NCBI GenBank assembly: GCA_964611145.1
Contig: CAZSYM010000005.1
Coordinates: 1-64,000, forward strand
Source of the DNA: WFQV01 sp964611145
GTDB taxonomy: Bacteria > Bacteroidota > Ignavibacteria > Ignavibacteriales > Melioribacteraceae
DNA length: 64,000 bases
Direction: 5' to 3'
Each line of letters begins with the position of its first letter. Within the stretch, counting starts at the first letter, position 1. A program made the translations under genes and the position numbers. The notes under the pieces were generated by a model, which worked only from the letters and a program-made list of their open reading frames with translations, was not told the origin of the DNA and ran no database searches. Of the stretch, positions 50,959 through 60,329 are shown piece by piece.

Positions 50959-52036
50959 CGGTCTTTCTTAAGGATTTGATTACAAGATTTTTCGGTGCTT
51001 CTATTTCGGGATAGATTACCCCGGGCGCTCCAATTAAGACAAATTTTATCTTGCCTTCTCTGTTCTTCTTATCTTTTTTCATCGAAGAATAAATTTTCGA
51101 CACATCCGAAACGCTCAATTTTATCTTGCCTTTGAATTGTCCCAATACTTCGGAGAGAGAAAGAAAATTCTTCTCATCGATAAGATTCATAAATCGAGCA
51201 AGATTCAAAGATGCGAAAAGTCCCGCTATAACCGCTTGTCCATGCTTGATTTTATGCTTCTCCGCCGCTTCGATTGCATGTCCGAAGGTGTGTCCCAAAT
51301 TCAAAATTTTCCTGAGCCCCTTCTCCGTTTCGTCCGCGGATACCACCGCGGCTTTTAGCTTTACGGATTCACCGATAATCCGCGAAAGAGCCTTTGTTTC
51401 ATTGGCAAAGAAGGCATCCGTGTTTTTTGTGATAAATTTCAGAAAATTTTCATTCGCAAGAAATGCGTATTTCAAGATTTCTCCGAAACCGCAAAGCTTT
51501 TCCTCGTAGGGAAGTGTTTCGAAAAATTCGGTGTCGGCAAAAACCGCTTCGGGTTGATAGAAGCTTCCTACGATATTCTTAAATCCCAAGAGATTTATGC
51601 CCGTTTTGCCTCCGACGGAGCTATCGACAGCGGCAAGTATGGTCGTGGGAATTTGAACGTAAGGCACACCTCGCATGTAAGTCGACGCAACAAAACCGGA
51701 TAAGTCCCCCGTGATACCCCCGCCTATCGCTATTATAAGTGTGTCCCTACCGTAATGATGTTTCAACATAAATTCATGAATCTTTTGCATTTCAGAATAG
51801 CTCTTGTTTTCCTCCGTAGCGGACAATTTGTAAAACTTCTTTTTCACGGCGGGAAGAGACTCGGACAAATTGCGAATCTTTTCCCCGTGAATTCTCATTA
51901 GACGGGAATCAACGATGAAAAAAAGATTTTTCCCGTAAGGGTGTTTGTTGATAAACTTTGCTGTTTCCTTCCCAAGTTTCTCTCCGATGTTTACAAAATA
52001 AGTCTTAGTGCTCGCCTTTATCTTTATCCTTTTCAC
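50942..52036 (-). CDS. aroB: 3-dehydroquinate synthase
   Basis: AroB (364 residues) is the second step of the shikimate pathway, needing NAD and zinc. IIAIGGGITGDLSGFVASTYMRGVPYVQIPTTILAAVDSSVGGKTGINL is the characteristic core, and LNLGHTFGHAIEAAE and KHGQAV hold His ligands for zinc. It starts with a GTG at 52036 after AAAGG and overlaps the end of aroK by 32 bases. aroK and aroB are neighbours in many bacteria; the GHL10 gene overlapping the other end is unusual. Confidence 0.94.
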   Translation of the reverse strand: MKRIKIKASTKTYFVNIGEKLGKETAKFINKHPYGKNLFFIVDSRLMRIHGEKIRNLSESLPAVKKKFYKLSATEENKSYSEMQKIHEFMLKHHYGRDTLIIAIGGGITGDLSGFVASTYMRGVPYVQIPTTILAAVDSSVGGKTGINLLGFKNIVGSFYQPEAVFADTEFFETLPYEEKLCGFGEILKYAFLANENFLKFITKNTDAFFANETKALSRIIGESVKLKAAVVSADETEKGLRKILNLGHTFGHAIEAAEKHKIKHGQAVIAGLFASLNLARFMNLIDEKNFLSLSEVLGQFKGKIKLSVSDVSKIYSSMKKDKKNREGKIKFVLIGAPGVIYPEIEAPKNLVIKSLRKTVEYFV

Positions 52037-52577
52037 GCTTGTACCTTTTAATTGTTGTTACAAGTTCGTCAACCGACTTGCCGACATGTTTGTTTTCCGT
52101 CTCGAAAATTATATCCGCTTCCTTGTAAAACTTTTCCCTTTCGTTCAGCATTTTCTTAATTTTCAACAATATTTCCTCTTCGGAATTTCCTTGCAACACC
52201 AAGTCCCTGAAAAGCGGTCTGTCGGTCTTTCTTTTTAATCTTTGAAAAAGTGTTTCGGGGGATACTTTCAGATAAATCACTATCCCGCTTTTCTTGCAGA
52301 GCTTAAGATTTTCTTCGTTCGCCAACGTTCCCCCTCCCAAGGCTATCACTGAATTTTCCTTTCGCGAAAGTTCGAAAAGCATTGCGGTTTCAAGTCTTCT
52401 GAAATATTTCTCCCCTTCTTCTTCGAATATTTCCGTTATCCTTTTGCCCGTGCGGTTTTCTATTTCCCTATCCATATCAAAAAAGTCATAACCCAAAACG
52501 TTAGCAAGAATTTTCCCTATGGTAGATTTACCGCTGGTCATAAAACCCGTAAGGAATATTCTGTTTCCGTTTTTCAC
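52005..52577 (-). CDS. aroK: Shikimate kinase
   Basis: AroK (190 residues) phosphorylates shikimate at the 3-hydroxyl using ATP. Walker A GFMTSGKST is residues 11-19, DFFDMDREIENRTGKRITEIFEEEGEKYFR holds the substrate-binding Asp and Arg, and LGGGTLANEENL supplies the Gly-rich loop. RPLFRD is the lid. The C-terminus is basic. It starts with GTG at 52577 and overlaps aroB. Confidence 0.93.
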   Translation of the reverse strand: MKNGNRIFLTGFMTSGKSTIGKILANVLGYDFFDMDREIENRTGKRITEIFEEEGEKYFRRLETAMLFELSRKENSVIALGGGTLANEENLKLCKKSGIVIYLKVSPETLFQRLKRKTDRPLFRDLVLQGNSEEEILLKIKKMLNEREKFYKEADIIFETENKHVGKSVDELVTTIKRYKREKDKDKGEH

Positions 52578-52621
52578 GCTTACTTATTTCTTCGAAATTT
52601 TTGAAATTGTAGTTTTAATAT

Positions 52622-55453
52622 TTAATCCGTTGCTTTGTCCAAAAGAAAGAGGATGGATTTGTACTCAACTCCTGAGTGCAGGGACAAACCGATTTCGCAC
52701 GTACGACTTGAAGAATAAGCGCCTGCCACATCGTCGGGCGTAAAGCTTTTTACTGTCTTTAAAGCCGAAGCGTTCAACTCGGGATAAGTAAAACCACGAT
52801 CGCCTGCGAATCCGCAGCAGAAACTCTCCTGGGGAGTAATTACTTCCTCGGCACAGGCACGCGCGATATTCAAAAGCTTTTCCTCGATTCCCATTTTAAC
52901 CACGCTACAAACGGGGAAAAGAGAAATCTTCTCGTTTAACTTTTTAACCTCAAGCTCTTTTAAAAGAAAATCATGTGCGAACTCGACGGAATCATACACT
53001 TTTAATTTCCCGCCGTCTTTCGCCGCAAAATTCTCCTTGGAAGTTTTGGCGCATGGGCTCATATCATAAACGACCGGGAATTTTCCTTTTTCGGAAGCTT
53101 TCCAGAGAGCGGCATAAAGTTCGTTACTTTTCTTTTCCGCCTGCTTTTTCAAACCCTTGCTGGCAAACGGCATACCGCAACAGAGATGTTCCAACCTTTC
53201 GGGATAAATAATCTTGTAACCCGCCTTTTTCAACAGCTTCTCCATTACATCCGTAACGGTTTTCTTTTCTTTGCTTTTTGGAGAAGCGCCCATCGTCCTA
53301 TTAATACAGCTTGGGAAATACACTACTGCCTTTTCATCCCCGTGGCTGTAAGAGGAAATGAATCTTGCCGAATTTGCTTTCGGCATTTCCGAATTCCACA
53401 GAGGGAATTTGCCATCCGTTAAACTTCGCAAAAGCTCCGATGTTTTCGATAGAAAATCCTCGCCAAATATTCCGCGCACAAAATGCAGGAAATTCAAACC
53501 GATTTTACCGAAAGAGGTAATAAGTGAAAAATAATCCGCCACAAGATTTGCAAATTGCTTGGCTTCTTCCTTCGCATATTCTTTCCGAAGCTCTTTTATA
53601 AAATTACCGGTATCAATTCCCACCGGACATTTAAGCTCGCATAGCCCGTCGGTTGCACATGTTTGTATCCCCTGATAATCGTAATCCTCGCGCAAGCTTT
53701 TAAGTAGTTCGGGATTTTCTCCCGATTTTTCAAGCAGCTTGATTTCTCTGTACACAGTTATTCTTTGTCGAGGCGTAAGAGTCAAATCCTTTGAGGGACA
53801 AATATTTTCGCAGAAACCGCACTCTATACATTTATCGATTATCGGATGCGCTTTGGGAGTATGCTTGAGATTTTTTACGTGAATATTTTCGTCCTCGTTT
53901 ATTAAAACTCCCGGATTAAAAATATTTTGCGGGTCGAAAATCCTTTTGATTTTCTTCATTATCTCGTAGATTTCCGAACCCCATTCATATTTAACGAACG
54001 GCGCCATATTTCTGCCCGTACCGTGCTCGGCTTTGAGGGAACCGTCGTATTTCTCGATTACGAGGCGAGTGAGTTCATTCATGAATTTTTTATATCGAGC
54101 GACGTCTTCCTCTTTTTCAAAATCAAGGGCAAAAACAAAATGTAAATTTCCCGCAAGTGCATGTCCCCAAATTATGGTGTTTTCAAAATTGTATTTTGCA
54201 AACATCTTTTGTAAATCCGTTGCGGCTTCCGCCAATCTTTCCGTAGGAAAATTCACATCCTCAATAATAACGGTAGTTCCGGCGCTTCGATCTTTGCAAA
54301 CCGAAGGGAATAAGCCCTTTCGCACATCCCATAATTTTTTATATTCCGAGGGGACATCGGTAAATTCAATTTCCTTAAGCTTTTTTAATTCGCCAAGTCC
54401 CGCGATAATTTTTTCCGTATTGATTTTCAAATCTTCGGGAGTATCGGCGGAAGTTTCCACCAATAAAGCCGCGGCTTCCGTCGGGAGAGTTTTTATAAAA
54501 TCGGGCATGCCTTCTTTATTTTCAACGGATTTCAAAGCCTGGCGGTCCATTATCTCCGCCGCATTTATGGGGAGTTCCCTCAGCACGGGAATAGCCTTGC
54601 ATGCCTCGTGTATGTCGGGAAAATAAATCAAAGCGGATGCCTTCGCGGGAGGATTGGGAACGGTTTTGAGTTTTATTTCAGAAATGAATCCAAGAGTGCC
54701 TTCCGAACCGACCATGAGATGCGCAATTATATCAAAAGGATCATCGAAGTCCACCAGAGCATTGACGCTGTAGCCCGTTGTATTCTTGATTCTGTATTTG
54801 TAAGAAATTCGCGAAGCGATTTCTTCATTGCTTTTCACTTCCGCCGAAAGCTTCAAAATTTGTTCTATTAACTCGGGATGGGATTCGGCAAACCGCCTCT
54901 TGCTTTCATCGTCGGTAGTATCCAAAACCGAACCGTCGGCAAAAATAATTCTGAAGCCGTGCAAAGTGTTGTAAGTATTTTTCGCCACACCGCTTGTCAT
55001 TCCGCTTGCGTTATTTACCACGATACCCGAAATCATCGCAGCGTTGATTGATGCCGGGTCGGGACCTATTTTTTTGTTGTATTTATTTAGATAAAGATTT
55101 GCATATCCTCCGATAAGTGCGGGTTGCATGGAAATAACGGAAGCGTCCTCGTTGATTTCATGTCCGCTCCAGCTCCTATCCACGACCATTAAAACGGAAT
55201 TTGTTATTGCCTGTCCGGAAAGACTTGTCCCCGCGGAACGGAACGTGACGGGAGTATTGTGTTTTCGGCAAAGGGAAATTACCGTTCTTGCCTCGTCTTC
55301 GTTTTTTACCCTTACAACTATTTGCGGAACCATGCGATAAAAACTTGCATCCGTTCCATAAGCAAGCGTTCTTAGTTCGTCCGTAAAAAGACGTTCGGAA
55401 GGAATATAGTTTTGCAATTCTTTGAAAAGAGCTTCGTAATTATTTTCTTTCAT
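52622..55453 (-). CDS. FAD-linked oxidase / Fe-S protein (GlcD-GlcF-type fusion)
   Basis: The 943-residue protein joins an FAD-binding oxidase with an Fe-S heterodisulfide-type part. PVTFRSAGTSLSGQAITNSV and AMISGIVVNNASGMTSGV are the FAD PCMH-type pocket; RAEHGTGRNMAPFVKYEWG ends the FAD-oxidase domain. CIECGFCENICPS and CATDGLCELKCPVGID are two Fe-S cluster sites, followed by two CCG domains (CCGMPF and CCGFAG). It likely oxidises D-lactate, glycolate or a related 2-hydroxy acid and passes electrons to quinone or cytochrome. Substrate unknown. GGAAAGCGGAA precedes the ATG. Confidence 0.9.
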   Translation of the reverse strand: MKENNYEALFKELQNYIPSERLFTDELRTLAYGTDASFYRMVPQIVVRVKNEDEARTVISLCRKHNTPVTFRSAGTSLSGQAITNSVLMVVDRSWSGHEINEDASVISMQPALIGGYANLYLNKYNKKIGPDPASINAAMISGIVVNNASGMTSGVAKNTYNTLHGFRIIFADGSVLDTTDDESKRRFAESHPELIEQILKLSAEVKSNEEIASRISYKYRIKNTTGYSVNALVDFDDPFDIIAHLMVGSEGTLGFISEIKLKTVPNPPAKASALIYFPDIHEACKAIPVLRELPINAAEIMDRQALKSVENKEGMPDFIKTLPTEAAALLVETSADTPEDLKINTEKIIAGLGELKKLKEIEFTDVPSEYKKLWDVRKGLFPSVCKDRSAGTTVIIEDVNFPTERLAEAATDLQKMFAKYNFENTIIWGHALAGNLHFVFALDFEKEEDVARYKKFMNELTRLVIEKYDGSLKAEHGTGRNMAPFVKYEWGSEIYEIMKKIKRIFDPQNIFNPGVLINEDENIHVKNLKHTPKAHPIIDKCIECGFCENICPSKDLTLTPRQRITVYREIKLLEKSGENPELLKSLREDYDYQGIQTCATDGLCELKCPVGIDTGNFIKELRKEYAKEEAKQFANLVADYFSLITSFGKIGLNFLHFVRGIFGEDFLSKTSELLRSLTDGKFPLWNSEMPKANSARFISSYSHGDEKAVVYFPSCINRTMGASPKSKEKKTVTDVMEKLLKKAGYKIIYPERLEHLCCGMPFASKGLKKQAEKKSNELYAALWKASEKGKFPVVYDMSPCAKTSKENFAAKDGGKLKVYDSVEFAHDFLLKELEVKKLNEKISLFPVCSVVKMGIEEKLLNIARACAEEVITPQESFCCGFAGDRGFTYPELNASALKTVKSFTPDDVAGAYSSSRTCEIGLSLHSGVEYKSILFLLDKATD

Positions 55454-55479
55454 TTCCGCTTTCCGTTGTTAAATTTAGC

Positions 55480-56877
55480 TTACAAATCACGGGAGCATTC
55501 CCGTTCCACATCTTCTATACTTTTAGGAATAAGTTTTTTACCCAGAACCTTACTGCCATTTTCGGTAACCAGCACATTGTCCTCAATCCTTATTCCGCCG
55601 AAGTTCCGATATTCATTGACCTTCGCATAGTTAATAAAATCGGAAAATTTATTTTGACTTTCCCACAAATCTATAAGTTGGGGAATAAAATAAATACCGG
55701 GTTCTACGGTTATCACGTGTCCTGCTTCCAATTTTTTCGCAAAGCGGAGATAACCGAGTCCGAACTGTTCGCTGCGTCGGGTTTCATTGTCATATCCCAC
55801 GAAATTTTCTCCCAATCCTTCCATGTCGTGTACATCCAATCCCAACATGTGTCCGAGTCCATGCGGGAAAAAGAGAGCATACGCGCCTTTCCGAACGGCT
55901 TCGGAGGTGTCTCCTTTCATCAGCCCGATTGCTTTCAGATGCTCCGTAATCACGCTTGCGGCTTTCAGATGAACATCGCGGAATTTAACTCCCGGCTTCA
56001 TTGTTCCTATTGCGGCGATTTGTGCTTCGAGTACCGCCGTGTAAATCTCTTTTTGTTTTTCTGTAAATTTCCCGCTCACCGGCAGCGTGCGAGTGATGTC
56101 GCTGGCATAATGAAGCATTGATTCCGCCCCCGAATCCAAGACCGCAATATCGCCTTCCCGCATTAAATTTTCGTGGCTGTGATTGTGTAACGTTTCCCCA
56201 TGAACGGAAAAAATAATCGGGAAGGAAACACCGTTACCGCGCTGCAGAGCGATTCCCTCCAATGCACCGTAAATCTCCCGTTCATAAATTCCGGGGCGTA
56301 GCATTTTCATGGCGGTAAGATACATTTCATAACTAATATCCAACGCCTTCTCTATCTCCTCGATTTCTTCCGGCGCTTTGATAATTCTTAAAGAAACAAT
56401 CGCCTCGATTAAATCCGTCGAGACGTAATCGGAAAGCTTGTGCGTCTTTATTCCAAGCAGTTTTTCCAATTCGATTTTCGTTTCTCCACGATACGGCGGA
56501 GGAAAATGAATACGCCTCCCCGCGGAAATATTTTTTTTCAAATATTCTTCGAGTTCCGAATATGCAAGCGCTTCATCAATTCCCGACAGAGACGCTTTCT
56601 CCTTTAGTGTAAGATCTGGTCCCATCCAAATTATATCGTCCACTTCTCTTTCGTTCCCGAACAGAAAAGATTCGCCGCTGTCAATATCGATTACTCCCGC
56701 CAAATCGGGCTCATCAATACCGAAAAAATAAAGGAAATTACTGTCCTGCCTGAATTTATAAGTATTTCCGCCATAATTCATAGGGGCTTCGCCGTTTCCC
56801 AAAAAAAGAACAATTCCCGACGAGAGTTTTTCTATCAATTTTTTTCTTCGCTCGATGTAAATCTTTTTGTCAAACAT
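55480..56877 (-). CDS. pepP: Xaa-Pro aminopeptidase (M24B)
   Basis: PepP (465 residues) removes an N-terminal residue before proline. YIERRKKLIEKL, then FLYFFGIDEPD in the N-terminal domain; the catalytic part has VLDSGAESMLHYASDITRTLPV (Asp ligands), GLGHMLGLDVHDMEG (His) and AGHVITVEPGIYFIP (Glu) with two-metal coordination. The final Glu in FGGIRIEDNVLV is present. GGAG lies six bases before the ATG. It is 26 bases after the oxidase gene on the same strand. Confidence 0.93.
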   Translation of the reverse strand: MFDKKIYIERRKKLIEKLSSGIVLFLGNGEAPMNYGGNTYKFRQDSNFLYFFGIDEPDLAGVIDIDSGESFLFGNEREVDDIIWMGPDLTLKEKASLSGIDEALAYSELEEYLKKNISAGRRIHFPPPYRGETKIELEKLLGIKTHKLSDYVSTDLIEAIVSLRIIKAPEEIEEIEKALDISYEMYLTAMKMLRPGIYEREIYGALEGIALQRGNGVSFPIIFSVHGETLHNHSHENLMREGDIAVLDSGAESMLHYASDITRTLPVSGKFTEKQKEIYTAVLEAQIAAIGTMKPGVKFRDVHLKAASVITEHLKAIGLMKGDTSEAVRKGAYALFFPHGLGHMLGLDVHDMEGLGENFVGYDNETRRSEQFGLGYLRFAKKLEAGHVITVEPGIYFIPQLIDLWESQNKFSDFINYAKVNEYRNFGGIRIEDNVLVTENGSKVLGKKLIPKSIEDVERECSRDL

Positions 56878-56986
56878 TTTCGCTCCGAATTTTTCAAATT
56901 TTTCAATTCTGAAAAATATACTCTTTCGAGTTTACAAAAAAATTTTGGGAACAATTATCAACCTACTCCTTTCTTTACGATAACAA

Positions 56987-57017
56987 TTGACCTTTTCATT
57001 TACAATTCCTATTTTTA
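56987..57017 (+). promoter_or_regulatory. Promoter TTGA-N19-TATTTTTA for the TetR-SIR2 pair
   Basis: TTGA at 56987-56990 (in TTGACC) and TATTTTTA at 57010-57017 are 19 bases apart. The tetR ATG is 31 bases after the -7 box, a short leader without a clear ribosome binding site. Confidence 0.6.
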
Positions 57018-57047
57018 TGGAAACGAAATAAACGAATTTGGTTTCCT

Positions 57048-57665
57048 ATGTATAGTGAAAAAGAAAAAATAATTTTAAGAGTTGCCGAAGACAGCTTTTT
57101 ACATTATGGTTTTAAGAAAACCGGCGTTGATGCTATAGCAAATCGCTTGGGAATAAGTAAAAAAACCATTTACAAGTTTTTCCCCACAAAGGTCGATTTG
57201 TTAAACGCCGTTGTGGAGAATGTCAAGACCCGTCTTTCTTCCGCGCTTGAAGAAGCGCTGACAATGCGCGGTAACGCCGTAGTGAAACTTTACCGCGTGG
57301 CGGAAATTGTTGCCGAACGCTCGAGCAAGATAACTCCGTTTTGGCTCGAGGACTTAAGATTAAACGTCCCCGAAACTTGGGAGGACATTGAAAAATTCCG
57401 CCGCGAGGTTTTCCAAAAGGAAATGATAGAATTAACCGAACGTGCAAAGAAAGAAGGATTGATAGTTAAAAAACCCACCGCCGTTATTCTGACGGTAATT
57501 CTTTCGGCAATCGAGGCGTCCGTTCACCCCGATTTTGTATTGAACAATAACCTTTCCGCGCGGGATTCCTTAAAACTTTCTCTGGAAATTGTCTTTGCGG
57601 GAATATTAACCGCCAAGGGTAAAAAGGCATTTAAACAATTCGAAAAAGCAAAGCGGAAGAAATGA
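57048..57665 (+). CDS. TetR-family transcriptional regulator
   Basis: The 205-residue regulator has a helix-turn-helix with LGISKKTIYKFFPTKVDLLNAVVE at about 33-56, after KIILRVAEDSFLHYGFKKTGVDAIANR. The ligand domain lacks a recognisable signature; its end is strongly basic. TetR proteins normally repress an adjacent gene and let go when a ligand binds. Its stop overlaps the SIR2-like gene's ATG (ATGA), so the two are made together; TetR may control their shared promoter. Either an export or a defence-like switch could use this layout. Confidence 0.85.
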   Translation: MYSEKEKIILRVAEDSFLHYGFKKTGVDAIANRLGISKKTIYKFFPTKVDLLNAVVENVKTRLSSALEEALTMRGNAVVKLYRVAEIVAERSSKITPFWLEDLRLNVPETWEDIEKFRREVFQKEMIELTERAKKEGLIVKKPTAVILTVILSAIEASVHPDFVLNNNLSARDSLKLSLEIVFAGILTAKGKKAFKQFEKAKRKK

Positions 57666-58789
57666 CGGACTCGAAACCTAAGAAATATTTCATTCAATAT
57701 CCGCCGAAGCGGGATATACTTTTCGTTTTCGGCGCCGGAGCCTCGCATCCCGACGGCGTCCCGCTTCAAAAGGAAATCCTTCCGCTTATAATGGACGGCG
57801 GGATAGAAGAAATAAATACGAGCGAAATCGGAAAGGAAGTAATCGAATTTATTAAAGAGAATTTTACAACCGACACCAAGGGCTGTTACCCCAAGCCGGA
57901 AGCGGTATTCGGCTTCCTCGATTATTTTATTCACCAAAACGAAAGCCTAAGTGCAAAATACCCCAATTCCCGCCTGAGAAAAATAAAAGAGTATTTCATT
58001 AAACTGATACACTTCGTCGTGGATTACAGAACCGGAAAAGGAAGCCGATATTACAGACTTTTTTGGGAAGCGGTGCAGAAATACAATTCCAACATCTCAA
58101 TAATCACCCTTAATTACGATACTTTGTTGGAGCAGGCTTTCGATTTTCTTTTCGAAGATTTCGGATACATTGATTATTGCGTCGATTTTATGAATTACGT
58201 GAAGGACGAAAAATTAAAACGATTCAATTTTTGGATTGACCCGCGCAAGCCTGTTCCTCTGAAGAACGAAAACAAACCGGTTGCCATAAAGATTCTGAAA
58301 TTGCACGGAAGCCTCAATTGGAAATACTGTAATTGTTGCAATCAAACCCTTTTGACTCCCTGGGATAGGAAAATAGATTTGAACCGCGGAAAGTTTCTCG
58401 GCTATACTTATCCCGAAAATATTGAATACGAATATGTTTGCCCTTTGGACGGAACGGACTTCGAAACCTTGATTGTTCCCCCTTCCTATTACAAGGAACT
58501 AACCCACAATGTGATTCTCTCCCTCATGACAGAAGCCGGTAAGGAAATTCGCTCCGCCAAAAAGATAGTTTTTATCGGCTATTCCCTTTCCGATGCGGAT
58601 ATTCATATCAAGGCGCTTTTCAAAAAGCATCTTTCGGAATCGCATGAAATAACGGTTATTAATCCGAAGAACCCCGACCTTTTGAAAATGAAATACGCCG
58701 CCCTTTCGAAAAACGTAAGATACTGCGAAAAGACTTTCCAGGAATTGGTCGGCGACGTTCGTTTTCTGAAAGAGATTCTCACGACTTGA
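57662..58789 (+). CDS. SIR2-like NADase/deacetylase-domain protein
   Basis: The 375-residue protein has SIR2-type motifs: GAGAS (24-28) in the NAD-binding loop, a TLNYD motif with Asn151 and Asp153, LHGSLNW with His215 (catalytic position), and GYSLSDADIH near 301. A Cys-rich section (Cys223, Cys225, Cys226, then Cys260) may bind zinc, though it is not the standard two-plus-two pattern. Standalone SIR2_2 proteins are often NAD-consuming parts of phage defence; others are deacetylases. No phage-type partner is next to it, only the coupled TetR. The activity is not assigned. Confidence 0.75.
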   Translation: MTDSKPKKYFIQYPPKRDILFVFGAGASHPDGVPLQKEILPLIMDGGIEEINTSEIGKEVIEFIKENFTTDTKGCYPKPEAVFGFLDYFIHQNESLSAKYPNSRLRKIKEYFIKLIHFVVDYRTGKGSRYYRLFWEAVQKYNSNISIITLNYDTLLEQAFDFLFEDFGYIDYCVDFMNYVKDEKLKRFNFWIDPRKPVPLKNENKPVAIKILKLHGSLNWKYCNCCNQTLLTPWDRKIDLNRGKFLGYTYPENIEYEYVCPLDGTDFETLIVPPSYYKELTHNVILSLMTEAGKEIRSAKKIVFIGYSLSDADIHIKALFKKHLSESHEITVINPKNPDLLKMKYAALSKNVRYCEKTFQELVGDVRFLKEILTT

Positions 58790-58816
58790 TATTTTAAAAA
58801 CAATGCTCTATTTTTG
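58786..58816 (+). promoter_or_regulatory. Promoter TTGA-N19-TATTTTTG for padR
   Basis: TTGA at 58786-58789 lies on the SIR2 gene's stop codon, and TATTTTTG at 58809-58816 is 19 bases later. Both boxes match well. The ATG is at 58846. Confidence 0.65.
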
Positions 58817-58827
58817 TAGCACTACAA
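58814..58827. promoter_or_regulatory. Operator candidate TTGTAG-CA-CTACAA
   Basis: TTGTAG (58814-58819) and CTACAA (58822-58827) are inverted arms two bases apart, overlapping the -7 box of padR and 19 bases before its ATG. PadR proteins usually repress themselves at such a site. The binder is inferred. Confidence 0.5.
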
Positions 58828-58845
58828 TTCGATAGGGGAAAAGAA

Positions 58846-59433
58846 ATGCTTTCAAAATCTTCGGTAATAATACTCGGTTTTCTACACGAGGGAGACAAAA
58901 ACCCATATGAAATAGTTCGCCTTTATAAGGAATTAGGAATGTCTCGCTGGTTTAAGATTGCCGAATCAACAATTTATGCGGCTGTCTCCAAGCTCGAAGA
59001 AAAGGGTTTCATAAAAGGAAAAACAGTAGAGCAGGATGCCTTGCCTCAAAAAACAATTTATTCCATTACCCCCGAGGGAGAAACGGAATTGAAAAGAGCT
59101 GTTTTATATTACTTAGACGAATGGGGAAGCGAAACATCAAAATTTGAAATCGGTATTCTGCTCATAGACACTCTTAGCAAAGACGAAATCCTTAAGAAAT
59201 TGAAGAAAAAATTAGGCGAGCTCGATAAAACTTTTTACGAAGTCAAGCGCCATATTCTTAACCTCGAGAGAAGCTCTCCCCCCGTCCCTTTTTCTACAAT
59301 GGCGGTTTTCAAACACAAGTATCATACTCTGGACGCTGAACGGAAAACCATTAACGATCTTATTCGCGTATTGAACACTCGCAGGGGACGCAAACCGAAC
59401 CGAACGGCTTTCGATTTACGAATCAATGAGTAA
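58846..59433 (+). CDS. PadR-family transcriptional regulator
   Basis: The 195-residue regulator has the PadR winged helix: ILGFLHEGDKNPYEIVRLY (10-28), STIYAAVSKLEEKGFIKGKTVEQDALPQKTIYSITPEGETELKRAV (48-90), then a C-terminal helical effector and dimer domain. GGGGAAAAG precedes the ATG. It has its own promoter in the SIR2 stop region and an inverted repeat over the -7 box, so autorepression is likely. Its other targets are unknown. Confidence 0.88.
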   Translation: MLSKSSVIILGFLHEGDKNPYEIVRLYKELGMSRWFKIAESTIYAAVSKLEEKGFIKGKTVEQDALPQKTIYSITPEGETELKRAVLYYLDEWGSETSKFEIGILLIDTLSKDEILKKLKKKLGELDKTFYEVKRHILNLERSSPPVPFSTMAVFKHKYHTLDAERKTINDLIRVLNTRRGRKPNRTAFDLRINE

Positions 59434-59496
59434 ATTATCACAAAGCAATCTGTACTAACGGAACGTTCCCCCTTCTTTCAATTCAGACCTGTTAGT

Positions 59497-60168
59497 TTAG
59501 CTTTCGATTCTTACCTCAATTTTGGGTAAGTTATCCACGTACGCCTCTATAACGTCACCGGGAATTGCTTTCCCCACTCCCGCCGGAGTGCCCGTAAATA
59601 TTAGGTCTCCCGCTTCGAGTGTCATTTTCGACGAGATATATCGCACGATTTCCACCGGTTTAAATATCATATTTTTCAATCTCGAATCCTGCCGAATTTC
59701 CGAATTGAGTTTTAAAACAATTCGTTCTTCGAAGGAAGGAACGAACGTTTCGGTGGAAAGGAAATCCCCTACGACGGCAGAACCGTCAAAAACTTTCGCC
59801 AATGTCCACGGATGTCCCTTTGCTTTCAATTCGTCCTGAATGTCCCTCAACGTCATGTCCAAACCCACGGCATATCCTCCTATCGCCGCCTCCGATTCGG
59901 AAATATCGGCATTCTTGATTGTTTTCGTGATTAACAAAACCAATTCGGCTTCGTAATGTAAATTTTCGGAGTATGGCGGATGAAAGAGCGTCCCGCCGCT
60001 TTTTATCATTACCGATGCAGGCTTAAGGAAAATCAACGGGAAAGGGGGGACTTCGTTGCCAAGCTCCTTTGCATGCGCCACGTAATTTCTTCCCACGCAA
60101 ACAATTTTCCCCACCTCAAGGCTTTCCCCTTTATCCTTGACAAAAACTCTTTTTGAAAGTGTTGCCAT
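59497..60168 (-). CDS. Fumarylacetoacetate hydrolase family protein
   Basis: The 223-residue protein has the FAH core: KIVCVGRNYVAHAKEL, PLIFLKPASV, NLHYEAELVLLI with two metal Glu/Asp ligands (Glu-x-Glu), GYAVGLDMTLRDIQDELKAKGHPW and DLIFTGTPAGVG. Members are hydrolases, isomerases or decarboxylases on beta-keto acids, or oxaloacetate tautomerases. The short bacterial form fits a YcgM/FAHD-like enzyme. GGAG precedes the ATG. It is alone between convergent padR and divergent decarboxylase; substrate unknown. Confidence 0.88.
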   Translation of the reverse strand: MATLSKRVFVKDKGESLEVGKIVCVGRNYVAHAKELGNEVPPFPLIFLKPASVMIKSGGTLFHPPYSENLHYEAELVLLITKTIKNADISESEAAIGGYAVGLDMTLRDIQDELKAKGHPWTLAKVFDGSAVVGDFLSTETFVPSFEERIVLKLNSEIRQDSRLKNMIFKPVEIVRYISSKMTLEAGDLIFTGTPAGVGKAIPGDVIEAYVDNLPKIEVRIES

Positions 60169-60329
60169 AAGTTAATGCTCCATAAAATTCAGTGTTGATT
60201 TTTTCAACGCTCCCGCTATGTTTATGATTTGCTATTTTGTTCTGTCTTTGGTAAGCTACAATTTTTAAAGGAAAATTCAAAATTTTTAACACGGCACTTG
60301 AAAGCGATTTCTCTTTCTTCCATTTTGTA

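Noticed and set aside
57662..58789. Phage defence island around SIR2
   Set aside because: No helicase, TIR, HerA, Argonaute, restriction or phage genes lie nearby; one SIR2-like gene with a TetR does not establish a defence system.
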